From NCBI GenBank assembly GCA_037015955.1, contig CP143548.1, positions 1,978,001 to 2,042,000 of the forward strand: DNA of 64,000 bases. The letters are read 5' to 3'. Positions 9,038-17,603 of the stretch are shown here, piece by piece. The translations under genes and the position numbers were made by a program. Numbering within the stretch: the first letter of the stretch is position 1; each line of letters starts with the position of its first letter. The notes under the pieces were generated by a model. The model had not been told where the DNA came from. It saw nothing but the letters and a program-made list of their open reading frames with translations, and did not search any database. Origin of the DNA: Lachnospiraceae bacterium JLR.KK008. GTDB taxonomy: Bacteria; Bacillota; Clostridia; Lachnospirales; Lachnospiraceae.

Positions 9038-9955
9038 TCATCCGATTTCATCCAGATCATACGGCGTCGCCTGATAGACGTAATAGTTGAGCCAGTTGGA
9101 ATAGAGCGTATTACAGTGGGCCCGCCACTGCAGATTTGGGCGCACCGTATAATCACCGTCCGTATAATAATTTTCCGGCAGCGCAATCTCCAACCCTTTC
9201 CCTTTATCCCGCATAAATTCATTATGTAATGTCACCCGGTCATATTCCGGATGGCCCATGACAAAGATCTGACGCCCACCCTCTGTCATACACAGGTAGA
9301 CACCCGCTTTCTCCGACTCCGCCAACACAAGCAGATCCGCACAGGCATGAATGTCCTCGCTTGATACGGCTGTGTGTCTGCTGTGCGGCGCCAGGAAAAT
9401 ATCATCAAAGCCCCGTACAAGCGGCACCTTTCTGTTTTTTACTTTATGCGCAAACAGACCGAACAGTTTGGCATCCAGAAGATGTTTACGGATTCCAAAA
9501 TGATAATAAAGCCCTGCCTGCGCTCCCCAGCAGATGTGAAACGTAGATGTCACATGACCTTTTGTCCAACGCATGATCTCACACAACTCCTCCCAGTAAT
9601 CGACGTCCTCGAACGCGATCTGCTCCACAGGAGCTCCGGTTATGATCATCCCATCATATTTCTGGTCTTTCAGCTCATCAAATGTATTGTAAAACTTATT
9701 CAGGTGTGTCACCGAAGTGTTCAGCGACACATGACTGTTCATCTTCATAAAAGTGATATTGATCTGAAGCGGCGTATTGGACAGTGCCCGCAAGAGCTGC
9801 AGCTCCGTATCTTCTTTTATCGGCATCAGGTTCAGAATACAGATTTGCAACAGACGAATGTCCTGATGAATCGATCTGTTCTCATCCATAACGAATATAT
9901 TTTCATTTTCCAATATCTCCTTAGCCGGAAGATCATTTTGTACTTTGATCGGCAT
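9038..9955 (-). CDS. metA: Homoserine O-acetyltransferase
   Basis: A 305-residue MetA-family acyltransferase that activates homoserine at the start of methionine synthesis. The catalytic triad is complete by count: Cys142 in FHICWGAQ, and His235 and Glu237 in MGHPEYDR. Residue 111 is Glu (GAPVEQI). In this family Glu at 111 goes with acetyl-CoA and Gly with succinyl-CoA, so acetyl-CoA is the expected donor. The start chosen is ATG 9955 (MPIKVQ), with AAGGAGTG seven bases before it; a longer frame to 10018 runs into ligA and lacks a better site. It starts just past the ligA stop, so it is probably cotranscribed with rluF-like and ligA. No SAM or T-box leader is visible. Confidence 0.95.
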   Translation of the reverse strand: MPIKVQNDLPAKEILENENIFVMDENRSIHQDIRLLQICILNLMPIKEDTELQLLRALSNTPLQINITFMKMNSHVSLNTSVTHLNKFYNTFDELKDQKYDGMIITGAPVEQIAFEDVDYWEELCEIMRWTKGHVTSTFHICWGAQAGLYYHFGIRKHLLDAKLFGLFAHKVKNRKVPLVRGFDDIFLAPHSRHTAVSSEDIHACADLLVLAESEKAGVYLCMTEGGRQIFVMGHPEYDRVTLHNEFMRDKGKGLEIALPENYYTDGDYTVRPNLQWRAHCNTLYSNWLNYYVYQATPYDLDEIG

Positions 9956-9959
9956 ATGC

Positions 9960-12026
9960 TCACTCCTTCTTTTCTTTTTCTCTGCCTGCTTCCCCGTTTT
10001 GCAGATATTGCCCCGCAAACGCTTCCTCCGAAAGAATGGGAATCCCCAGCTCTTTCGCTTTTTTGTTTTTGGAAGAATTGGAGGCAGTGTCGTTGTTGAT
10101 CAGCGCGGTCGTCTTCGATGTCACACTTCCTGTCACCTTACCGCCCCTTCGCTCGATCTCTTCCTTGAGTGCATTCCGGTTTTCAAAAAGCTGTAAACTG
10201 CCAGTCACGACGAAAACATTTCCTTTCAGTGTCAGGCTGCTCTCATCGACCTGTTCCACCACAATGTCCAGTTCCGGGAGAAGCAGCCTCAGCTCTCTGC
10301 GGTTTTTCTCCTGCTGAAAATATTGGAAAAAAGCGGCGGCAATCACTTCGCCAACCCCGTCTGTCTCACTCAACTGATCCACATCTGCATTCATCATGCG
10401 CTCCAGATCATAGTCAAATTCCCGGCAGAGCATTTTAGCATTGGCTATGCCGATGTTAGCAATGCCAAGACTGTAGATCAGCCTTGGAAGCGTCGTATGC
10501 CTGGCTGTCTCAATGCCCGACAGCAGATTTTGATATGATTTTTCTCCAAAGCCGTCCAGTTCCACGATCTCTTCATGATGGTCGTCCAGATGAAAAATAT
10601 CTGCGTAATGGTGGACAAATCCGCGCGCAATAAACTTCTCCAGTGTCGCCTCCGACAGACCGTCAATATTCATGGCATCTCTGCTGACAAACAGTGTGAA
10701 CGATTTGATCTTTTTGGCGTCACAGTCCGGATTAACACAATACAGAGATTCCACTTCATTTGTCTTTTGTATCTGTGTCGGTCCGCCGCACACAGGACAG
10801 GCGGCAGGCGGTTCGATCGTGCCGCTTCCCGTGAGATTATCCGCGATCTGCGGAATGATCATATTGGCCTTGTATACTGTGATCCGATCGCCTGTTCCCA
10901 GCTTCAGCGCCTTTAAAATACTCACATTATGCACGGATGCGCGGCTGACCGTCGTTCCTTCCAGTTCCACCGGTTCAAAAATCGCCACAGGATTGATCAG
11001 ACCGGTACGGCTGGCACTCCACTCCACTTCCCGCAATGTCGTCTCCGCCTGCTCATCCGCCCACTTAAAGGCAATCGAGTCCCGCGGAAATTTAGCCGTC
11101 GTCCCGAGCGAGCGGCCGTATTCCAGATCATCCAAAGAGAGTACAAGCCCGTCGGATGGCACGTCAAACGTCCGGATCTCCCTCTCAAACCATGCCACGG
11201 CCTCCATAATATTGTCTTCCGATACCCGTCGATAACCCACGACGTCAAACCCCTGCTCTCTCAAAAATAAGAGCTGCTTCTCCCGGGAGTTTTCAAACTC
11301 CACCCCATCTGCCTTCACGAGAGAAAACGCATAGAAACGCACATTCCGGGCTGCTGTCACCTCATTGTTAAGCTGTCTCACCGATCCGCTGCAAAGATTG
11401 CGGGGATTCTTATATCTGGCATCGGCATCTCCGATCGTTTCATTTATTTTTTTAAAATCCGAATAAGTGATCACCGCTTCCCCCCGCAGGGTCAGTTCTC
11501 CCCGACAGGTAATCTGAAGCGGAATATTGCGGAAAACACGGGCGTTGCCTGTGACAATTTCGCCAATCTCACCATTCCCGCGGGTAACTGCTTTTGCAAG
11601 TTTTCCGTCATGATAGTGAAGCACGACTGTCAGTCCGTCCAGCTTCCAGCTGAGGATCCCCTCATGACCTTTGAGAAAATCACGCAGCTCTTCCCGGCTC
11701 TTTGTCTTACCGAGCGACAGCATCGGTCTCTCATGTCGTTCCTTGGGCAGCTCTTCCACCGCCTCATAGCCTATCTGCACAGTCGGACTGCCAGCCAGCA
11801 CAATACCAGTGCTCTGTTCGAGCTGTTCCAGCCGCTCATAGAGAGCGTCATATTCATAATTGCTCATAATCTCCCGATCCTGTGCATAATACGCTCTGGA
11901 GGCTTCCGTCAGACGCTGTGCCAGTTCCTTCATCTCCGCCATCTGCCGTTCACTCCGGTCCCCATGTGTTTCTGGCTGCTCCGGATCCCGCGGTCCCATA
12001 TTTTCCTGTCTTGTTATCTCTGTCAT
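9960..12026 (-). CDS. ligA: NAD-dependent DNA ligase
   Basis: A 688-residue ligase that seals nicks in replication and repair. The domains are in the usual order: NAD-binding Ia (about 30-100, with YYAQDREIMSNYEYDALY), adenylation (Lys128 in WKLDGLT), OB fold, four-cysteine zinc finger (CPVCGG...CVNPDC, near residues 410-435), helix-hairpin-helix repeats (about 460-590) and C-terminal BRCT (about 605-675). The nucleotide motif reads SWKLDG where E(x)KIDG is more usual, a variant I associate with a clostridial LigA subgroup. The ATG overlaps the end of the pseudouridine synthase gene by 4 bases, with AGGAAAGAG before it, so translation is coupled. Length is normal. Confidence 0.96.
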   Translation of the reverse strand: MTEITRQENMGPRDPEQPETHGDRSERQMAEMKELAQRLTEASRAYYAQDREIMSNYEYDALYERLEQLEQSTGIVLAGSPTVQIGYEAVEELPKERHERPMLSLGKTKSREELRDFLKGHEGILSWKLDGLTVVLHYHDGKLAKAVTRGNGEIGEIVTGNARVFRNIPLQITCRGELTLRGEAVITYSDFKKINETIGDADARYKNPRNLCSGSVRQLNNEVTAARNVRFYAFSLVKADGVEFENSREKQLLFLREQGFDVVGYRRVSEDNIMEAVAWFEREIRTFDVPSDGLVLSLDDLEYGRSLGTTAKFPRDSIAFKWADEQAETTLREVEWSASRTGLINPVAIFEPVELEGTTVSRASVHNVSILKALKLGTGDRITVYKANMIIPQIADNLTGSGTIEPPAACPVCGGPTQIQKTNEVESLYCVNPDCDAKKIKSFTLFVSRDAMNIDGLSEATLEKFIARGFVHHYADIFHLDDHHEEIVELDGFGEKSYQNLLSGIETARHTTLPRLIYSLGIANIGIANAKMLCREFDYDLERMMNADVDQLSETDGVGEVIAAAFFQYFQQEKNRRELRLLLPELDIVVEQVDESSLTLKGNVFVVTGSLQLFENRNALKEEIERRGGKVTGSVTSKTTALINNDTASNSSKNKKAKELGIPILSEEAFAGQYLQNGEAGREKEKKE

Positions 12027-12748
12027 CTGCTCTTTCCTGCCGTTTCCGCCGCCCGGTACAAGGTGGCCTTTTCTTCCCCTGAAATCTTCCGATATTCCCC
12101 TGGCTGCAGTCCGTCCAGAGTGATATTAATGACCCGGATCCGTTTCAGAGAAACCACATCCACAGAGAGCTCCCGGCACATTCTCCGTATCTGCCTGTTC
12201 AATCCCTGAGTCAGTATGATATGAAACGTGTATTTCCCTTTTTGTGCAATATGGCAGGGCCGTGTCGTTACATCCAGCTCCCGCAGATAAACCCCCTCCG
12301 CCATCTTCTGCAAAAAAGCCTCTGTGATCTCCTGTTTTGTCTTTACGATATATTCTTTTTCGTGTCCGGCAGAGCCCTTCATCATACGCTGAATCAGATC
12401 ACCGTCGTTACTCAGAAGCAACAGCCCTTCCGAATCCTTATCCAGACGGCCTGCATAGGTAACCCGCACCGGATAACCGATCTCCTCCGTCACGATACGA
12501 TCCGCGTATTTATCCCTTTCCGTACAGGTAACGCCCTGTGGCTTATAATAAGCAAGTACGACCGTCTCTTCTCTGCCCTGTACCGCTTTGCCATCTAGCG
12601 CCACAATATCTGTCTGTCTGACTGACAGGCCCATCGGGGCCGTAGTCCCGTTTACCGACACCCGGCCCGCCGCGATCAATTTATCTGCTTCTCTTCGGGA
12701 ACAGATACCGCACTGCGCCAGATATTTATTCAGCCGAACTTCTTCCAT
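12023..12748 (-). CDS. rluF: rRNA pseudouridine synthase, RluB/RluE/RluF family
   Basis: A 241-residue enzyme that turns uridine into pseudouridine in large-subunit rRNA. An S4 RNA-binding domain comes first (residues 4-50, RLNKYLAQCGICSRREADKLI), then the RsuA-type catalytic domain with Asp103 in AGRLDKDSEGLLLL and the NRQIRRM motif near 190. The order and short length fit RluF (23S rRNA near position 2604) best; RluB is the alternative. The gene heads a compact run with ligA and metA: its stop overlaps the ligA start by 4 bases. A TATCCTGC-type -10 is not convincing, so the promoter is left unassigned. Confidence 0.85.
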   Translation of the reverse strand: MEEVRLNKYLAQCGICSRREADKLIAAGRVSVNGTTAPMGLSVRQTDIVALDGKAVQGREETVVLAYYKPQGVTCTERDKYADRIVTEEIGYPVRVTYAGRLDKDSEGLLLLSNDGDLIQRMMKGSAGHEKEYIVKTKQEITEAFLQKMAEGVYLRELDVTTRPCHIAQKGKYTFHIILTQGLNRQIRRMCRELSVDVVSLKRIRVINITLDGLQPGEYRKISGEEKATLYRAAETAGKSR

Positions 12749-12839
12749 CTCCTATATCCTGCTTTCTTTTTTTCTTTCTATTCATCATAGCAGAAGAATT
12801 TTCATGAATCAATCTTTCTCATGGATATTCTGCACCAAA

Positions 12840-12870
12840 AGAAAGCCATCCCCTCGTGGAATGACTTTCT
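12840..12870 (-). terminator. Terminator of the sugar transport/GH32 operon
   Basis: An inverted repeat with arms AGAAAGTCATTCC / GGATGGCTTTCT (two G-U pairs) and a 5-6-nt loop, followed on the minus strand by TTTTGG. It lies 30 bases past the GH32 stop. Confidence 0.55.
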
Positions 12871-12899
12871 CTCATTGATCTGCTGTTCTTTTACGGCCG

Positions 12900-14213
12900 T
12901 TACACCGCATACAGTTCCCATTTTCTCCCGTCTGTCCCCTGCAGTTCATCACTCAGTCCATAGACGACGTTACTGATCACGTACTCCCCATGGTTTACAA
13001 ACACTTCGATCAGATTGCGTTCTGCGTAAATATCCAAATGCCAGCCGTCTTTTACATCCGGCGTCTCAAACCGCAAACGGTACCCGCAGCAGCCAGCAAA
13101 AACGGAGCTTCGATCCGTAGTGATTCGTGTTCCCTGACGGCGGATCAGATACCCGCCGACATTGACTGTCTCCCCATCCTCTATCTCCAGACTGAGCCGA
13201 TACCCCGCGCCTTCTGCTTCCTGCACGGAAGCGATCCGCCTTGAATAGGCCTGATCCACATCAGGATGCACACGAAAATAAATATGTCCGTTGCTGACTT
13301 CCACCACCCGGGGAATGCAATACATACCGATCCACGCCCCGTTCACCGCTTCCGGCATACGCATCCATGCGACCATCACCCGCCGTCCCTGTGCGTCCGT
13401 CGTGCTCTGTGCCGCATACAGATCCAGCCCGTAGTCAATATATTGCCAGTGATCCGAAATGTCCATATCGCACGTTTCTTCGTCAAATACCGCTCGCATA
13501 CAGATTGCCTGTTCTTCCTTCTGTCTGCCATCTTTGAGAAAGCCCATCGGGGAAAACATGAGTACGCCGCCGCCCTCCGTCTCAAAATAGTCCGGACATT
13601 CCCACATCCGCCCAAGTCCCGGTTTCGACACACTGCCTGATAACGACCATTGCAGCAGATCCGCACTCTTATAAAAGAGCAGTTTTCCCTGGCCTTCTTC
13701 CGTCTTGCTGCCGACAACCATATACCAGCCGCCGCTCCCCCGCCAGACTTTCGGATCTCTCGTATCTGTCCTGTCACCGATCCTGCGGTCGCAGACAGGC
13801 GGAATCACCACTGTCTTACGGAAAAAATTGTCGAATGTTTCCCCATCATCAGAGACGAGCAGCATCTGGCATGCCTCAAACCGATCTTCCAGGCACACAT
13901 GAATATTGTCCGGATCGGGCGTTTCGTAATGAATACCTGTATAATACAGATACAGACGTCCTTCATGTTCCACAGCACTGCCGGAAAAGCAACCGTTCTG
14001 ATCGCCATATTTACTTGGAAAAAGGGCAATCCCCTTGTGTTCCCAGTTTACCAGATCCTTACTCACCGCATGCCCCCAGTGCATGGTTCCCCATATGGGA
14101 GCATAGGGAAAGTACTGGTAAAACAAATGGTAGCATCCCTTATAGTAAATGAATCCATTGGGATCATTGATCCAGTTTCCCGGTGCTTTCAAATGTACTT
14201 TGTCTCGTCTCAT
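12900..14213 (-). CDS. GH32 beta-fructofuranosidase (sucrose/fructan hydrolase)
   Basis: A 437-residue glycoside hydrolase without a signal peptide, so it acts inside the cell on imported sugar. The three family-32 carboxylates are present: the nucleophile Asp17 in WINDPNG, Asp153 in TRDPK (transition-state stabiliser) and the acid/base Glu205 in WECPDYF. The five-bladed propeller (about 1-300) is followed by the short beta-sandwich (to 437). It is last in the operon with an ABC sugar importer, 39 bases past the second permease gene. Substrates expected for the family are sucrose or short fructo-oligosaccharides; there is no phosphotransferase gene nearby, so free rather than phosphorylated sugar is likely. 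Confidence 0.9.
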   Translation of the reverse strand: MRRDKVHLKAPGNWINDPNGFIYYKGCYHLFYQYFPYAPIWGTMHWGHAVSKDLVNWEHKGIALFPSKYGDQNGCFSGSAVEHEGRLYLYYTGIHYETPDPDNIHVCLEDRFEACQMLLVSDDGETFDNFFRKTVVIPPVCDRRIGDRTDTRDPKVWRGSGGWYMVVGSKTEEGQGKLLFYKSADLLQWSLSGSVSKPGLGRMWECPDYFETEGGGVLMFSPMGFLKDGRQKEEQAICMRAVFDEETCDMDISDHWQYIDYGLDLYAAQSTTDAQGRRVMVAWMRMPEAVNGAWIGMYCIPRVVEVSNGHIYFRVHPDVDQAYSRRIASVQEAEGAGYRLSLEIEDGETVNVGGYLIRRQGTRITTDRSSVFAGCCGYRLRFETPDVKDGWHLDIYAERNLIEVFVNHGEYVISNVVYGLSDELQGTDGRKWELYAV

Positions 14214-14252
14214 GTCCCGTCAATCCCCTGTTATTTTCATATATTTGGTTCG

Positions 14253-15113
14253 TTATTTTACCGCTCCGGCCACCACGCCGCCGATGATCTGTTTTTGAAG
14301 CACTACATACAGTACGAGGATCGGAATGACGCAGAGAAGTAATCCCGCCATGATTGTACCATAATCAGCCGAATATGTCCCGTAAAAGCTGTAGGTAGAC
14401 AACGGCAGCGTCAGCAGTTCCTTGTCCGTCAACACAAGCGACGGCAACAGAAAATCATTCCAGAATGCCAGTGAATTTAAAATAACCATTGTCGATATAA
14501 TCGGTTTCAGTAGTGGAAACACAATCAGGAAAAATGTCTGTACATGACTGCATCCATCGATACGGCTTGCTTCCTCCAACGCGATCGGAACATTTCCTTT
14601 GATAAATCCATGGAACATAAAAACCGACATTGCCATGGAAAATCCGGTGTGCATAAAAATCAGAGTCAGCCTGTGGTTGAGAATGTTCAATGTACCTCCA
14701 TAAATGCTCACGAGTGGAATCATAATCGCCTGAAAAGGAATAATCATGGAAGCGACCATCAAACCGAAGGTAATGCTGGTGACCTTATTTTTATTACGCA
14801 CGATATAATAGGCCAGCATTGCCGCAAACAATGTGACCAGTACCGTCGAGAGCCCAGTCACGATCAGAGAGTTTTTGAAAGCATTCAGAAAATCCATCTG
14901 TTCAAATGCTCTGACAAAATTATCAAAAGACAGTCCCTTGATCGTAAACAGCCATGAGAATGGGCTCTTGATAATATCTCTCTTTTGTTTCAGCGAGTTA
15001 ATCACAACCATCAAAAAAGGAAACATATATGCTGCAAATAGCATTGCCAGCAGAATGATTGCCAGTATGTGCAGGGCTTTTCTTCTGTTTCCGCCAACTG
15101 TCGTCTGTTTCAT
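14253..15113 (-). CDS. Sugar ABC transporter permease, MalG type
   Basis: A 286-residue inner-membrane permease with six hydrophobic segments. The EAA loop, which docks the ATPase, reads EEASRIDGCSHVQTFFLIVFPLLKP near residue 185. Start chosen at ATG 15113, which has a strong AGGAGGT ten bases before it and shares bases with the stop of the previous permease; the longer frame to 15167 has no site. It works with the neighbouring MalF-type permease and binding lipoprotein. No ATP-binding gene is in the operon, so a shared MsmK-type ATPase from elsewhere is expected, as is usual for this class in Firmicutes. Confidence 0.92.
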   Translation of the reverse strand: MKQTTVGGNRRKALHILAIILLAMLFAAYMFPFLMVVINSLKQKRDIIKSPFSWLFTIKGLSFDNFVRAFEQMDFLNAFKNSLIVTGLSTVLVTLFAAMLAYYIVRNKNKVTSITFGLMVASMIIPFQAIMIPLVSIYGGTLNILNHRLTLIFMHTGFSMAMSVFMFHGFIKGNVPIALEEASRIDGCSHVQTFFLIVFPLLKPIISTMVILNSLAFWNDFLLPSLVLTDKELLTLPLSTYSFYGTYSADYGTIMAGLLLCVIPILVLYVVLQKQIIGGVVAGAVK

Positions 15114-15985
15114 TATGCTTCTACCTCCTGTTTCTTTGTCAGATATACCTGAATACCACTGATGCAAGCCACCACGACAAACAGAATCAGTGCCTCCGCC
15201 TGCCCTACACCAAACGCTCTGGACGTAAACGCCTTTTCATATACGTGCATGGCCGCCATCTCCGTCGTACCATAAGGTCCGCCTGCCGTGAGAGACAGAT
15301 TGACATCATATACCATAAACGCACGCGATAATGTCAGGAAAAGACAGATTGTAATGGACGACATCATCAGCGGTACGACGACGCTCACCATCCTTCTCCA
15401 GCCGGAAGCGCCGTCTATACTTGCCGCTTCCATAACATCTTCGCTCAATCCCATAAACCCGGCGACGTAGATCAGAATCATATAGCCCGAAAGCTGCCAT
15501 ACGGACACGAGTACCAGCGCCGCAAACGCTTTTCCTGGCGTAGAAAGCCAGGAAATCTCAAACAGATCCCAGCCCGTCGATTCACCGATATTGACAAACG
15601 CCCTCGAAAACACGAATTGCCAGATATAGCCGAGCACAATACCGCCGATCAGATTCGGGGTGAAAAATCCTGCCCGGAAAAAGTTCTGTCCTTTGATTCC
15701 TCTCGTCAACAGATAGGCAATGGCAAACGCAAACACATTCACGAGAAGGACAACTACAATCACATACTGAAAAGTAAGAAGCAGTGAGGTCCAGAACTGT
15801 CCGTCCCGCACGACTCCCAGAAAATTGGCAGCTCCGATAAAATTCTTCTTCGTGGCCACACCGTCCCAATCCGTCATCGTCAGATAAACGCCATACACAA
15901 ACGGAACAATAACGACTGCGAAGAAACAAAATAATCCCGGCAATCCGAATATGCAGAAATCTTTTCCGCTGTTTTTTGATTTCAT
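15113..15985 (-). CDS. Sugar ABC transporter permease, MalF type
   Basis: A 290-residue permease of the CUT1 class with six membrane segments. The first is at about 10-32 after a short cytosolic end, and the EAA loop is MEAASIDGASGWRRMVSVVVPLM near residue 190. The ribosome site GGAAGGAG precedes the ATG, 15 bases past the binding-protein stop. It forms the membrane pore with the MalG-type partner; its gene's stop overlaps that partner's start codon. The substrate is inferred as a fructose-containing sugar only from the GH32 enzyme in the same operon. Confidence 0.92.
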   Translation of the reverse strand: MKSKNSGKDFCIFGLPGLFCFFAVVIVPFVYGVYLTMTDWDGVATKKNFIGAANFLGVVRDGQFWTSLLLTFQYVIVVVLLVNVFAFAIAYLLTRGIKGQNFFRAGFFTPNLIGGIVLGYIWQFVFSRAFVNIGESTGWDLFEISWLSTPGKAFAALVLVSVWQLSGYMILIYVAGFMGLSEDVMEAASIDGASGWRRMVSVVVPLMMSSITICLFLTLSRAFMVYDVNLSLTAGGPYGTTEMAAMHVYEKAFTSRAFGVGQAEALILFVVVACISGIQVYLTKKQEVEA

Positions 15986-16000
15986 AACTCCTTCCCTCCT

Positions 16001-17377
16001 CTATTTCTGCTGCGCCCAATAGGCGGCAATCGATTGTGTCAGTTCCTCTCTGTCACTTCGATCAGCCATATATTTCTGCATTGCCGATCCCAGAACCGAC
16101 CAATGGTCATTGGGAACGATGGCCGAAGCGTTGAACGCGTTACCCGCATGGACTTTCTCATAAATATCTCTGCTCAGAGGATCCAGCGGTTCATAAGGGT
16201 TATTCCGGAAAGGCGGAATCACATTGCATGTCTTTACAAGCATCTGCTGACCGATCTCGCTGTACACAATCCAGTTCAGGAACTCCCGGGCCGCCGCCTG
16301 CTCCTGCTGTGATGCAAATTGTCCATCCACCATCACCTGTTTTGACGGCGAGGCCTGAATCTCCCGGTTCGCAAAATCTTCGACATCATTATTCATAAAG
16401 TAAGGCAGAAATCCGTATTCATCCGTATTTACCGCTCCCGCTTCCTCCAAGTTCGGCCACGCCCAGTTGCCGTTAAACCAAAAAGCGGTCTTGCCATCCG
16501 CCAAATCAATGGCCATCTCATCATAGTCAGCACCAAGAGGATCTCCTTTGGCCACATTATATTTTTTCAATATATCGAACATATCCAGAAACTGAGAGAG
16601 CCGGTCATATTCCTCCAGCTTCACCTCTCCGGCTCTGATTCGCCCGATCGCGTTCTGTGCTCCCTCAGAAGTCCCGTCGTAAGTCTCATAGATATACTGA
16701 AGGTGATGTGCCCCCAGAGACCAGTCTTCTTTTGCCAGAGAGACCGGTTTCTCCATACCCGCACGCACAAGTTCATCCAGAAGCTCCGTAAATTCTTCCT
16801 GTGTCGTGATCTCGGAAGGATCAAAAGACCTGCCCAGAATATCTTCTATGACCGCCTTATGATAAATGATCCCCCGTCCTTCAATGCAAAGCGGCAGGCT
16901 GTATACCTTTCCGTTTACAAACGTCAGATACCCTTCCGCCTCCTTCGTCCACGGCTCATCCGTCAGATCCGCCGCCTTTTCCTCCGCAAGGGCAATGACA
17001 TCCGTCGTGTCCAGAATCGACAGTGTAGGCGGGTTTCCCGAATTATAAAGGCTCACTACCTTCGTATACGGAGAATCTCCATCCGTGACCGGCATGACCT
17101 CTACATGGACGCCTGACCGCTCTTCATACTCCGCGCTCATCTTTTCCAATGCCACCTGAATCTCAGCCTTGGAATTAAGAAGTGTAATGCTTGTTCCTCT
17201 CAGAGAATCGTCGTAAGCAAAAGAATCCACTGACAGATCAATGGGAACTTCTTCTTTTACCTCGTCCGGATCATCTGGATCGCTGGCAAACCCAAAGGTA
17301 CAGCCTGTCAAAGCGGCCGCTGTCATGACGGCTGCCGCCACGATCCCGACGACTCTCCATGAAATCGTTTCCTTCAT
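16001..17377 (-). CDS. Sugar-binding lipoprotein of the GH32 operon
   Basis: A 458-residue extracellular solute-binding protein, family 1. The signal peptide ends in a lipobox LTGC with Cys26, so it is anchored to the outer face of the membrane. The body has the two-lobed pattern of CUT1 binding proteins: LNSKAEIQVALEKMSAEYEERSGVHVEV near the start, DGKTAFWFNGNWAWPNLEEAG in the middle, and a C-terminal LTQSIAAYW helix. It delivers sugar to the two permeases encoded just downstream. First gene of the operon; GGAGGAAGG precedes its ATG, and a LacI-type operator lies 31 bases upstream. Confidence 0.93.
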   Translation of the reverse strand: MKETISWRVVGIVAAAVMTAAALTGCTFGFASDPDDPDEVKEEVPIDLSVDSFAYDDSLRGTSITLLNSKAEIQVALEKMSAEYEERSGVHVEVMPVTDGDSPYTKVVSLYNSGNPPTLSILDTTDVIALAEEKAADLTDEPWTKEAEGYLTFVNGKVYSLPLCIEGRGIIYHKAVIEDILGRSFDPSEITTQEEFTELLDELVRAGMEKPVSLAKEDWSLGAHHLQYIYETYDGTSEGAQNAIGRIRAGEVKLEEYDRLSQFLDMFDILKKYNVAKGDPLGADYDEMAIDLADGKTAFWFNGNWAWPNLEEAGAVNTDEYGFLPYFMNNDVEDFANREIQASPSKQVMVDGQFASQQEQAAAREFLNWIVYSEIGQQMLVKTCNVIPPFRNNPYEPLDPLSRDIYEKVHAGNAFNASAIVPNDHWSVLGSAMQKYMADRSDREELTQSIAAYWAQQK

Positions 17378-17407
17378 GTAACCTTCCTCCTTTTCCTCAT
17401 TCTTTTT

Positions 17408-17431
17408 GTAACCGGTTAAGTGACCGGTTAC
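17408..17431 (-). promoter_or_regulatory. LacI-type operator of the sugar operon
   Basis: Perfect inverted repeat GTAACCGGT, 6 bases, ACCGGTTAC. It lies just downstream of a candidate -10 (minus strand TATAAC at 17441-17436), the classical place for blocking transcription start. The same pattern, slightly degenerate, occurs before the divergent regulator gene. Confidence 0.8.
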
Positions 17432-17540
17432 TCTTGTTATATAAACACATTACCACATGAAACTTCAGAACGTCAATCCAGAGAAAAAACTTTGTAAATC
17501 TTCTATAATTTTCACTGGCCTCTTTTATTTAATTTTCACA

Positions 17541-17563
17541 AAACCGGTTACGTAATCGGTTAT
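17541..17563 (+). promoter_or_regulatory. LacI-type operator before the regulator gene
   Basis: Inverted repeat AAACCGGT, 6 bases, ATCGGTTAT, the degenerate twin of the operator at 17408. It ends four bases before the -35 box of the lacI-family gene, which suggests weaker autoregulation. The two operators are 110-135 bp apart, close enough for looping. Confidence 0.7.
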
Positions 17564-17566
17564 TCC

Positions 17567-17595
17567 TTGTTTTTCCTGATATTTCCTGCTATACT
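17567..17595 (+). promoter_or_regulatory. Sigma-A promoter of the LacI-family gene
   Basis: TTGTTT, 17-bp spacer, TATACT. The -10 ends only 8 bases before the ATG, so the start of transcription falls at or within a few bases of the start codon. Confidence 0.6.
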
Positions 17596-17603
17596 GTTCC
17601 ATT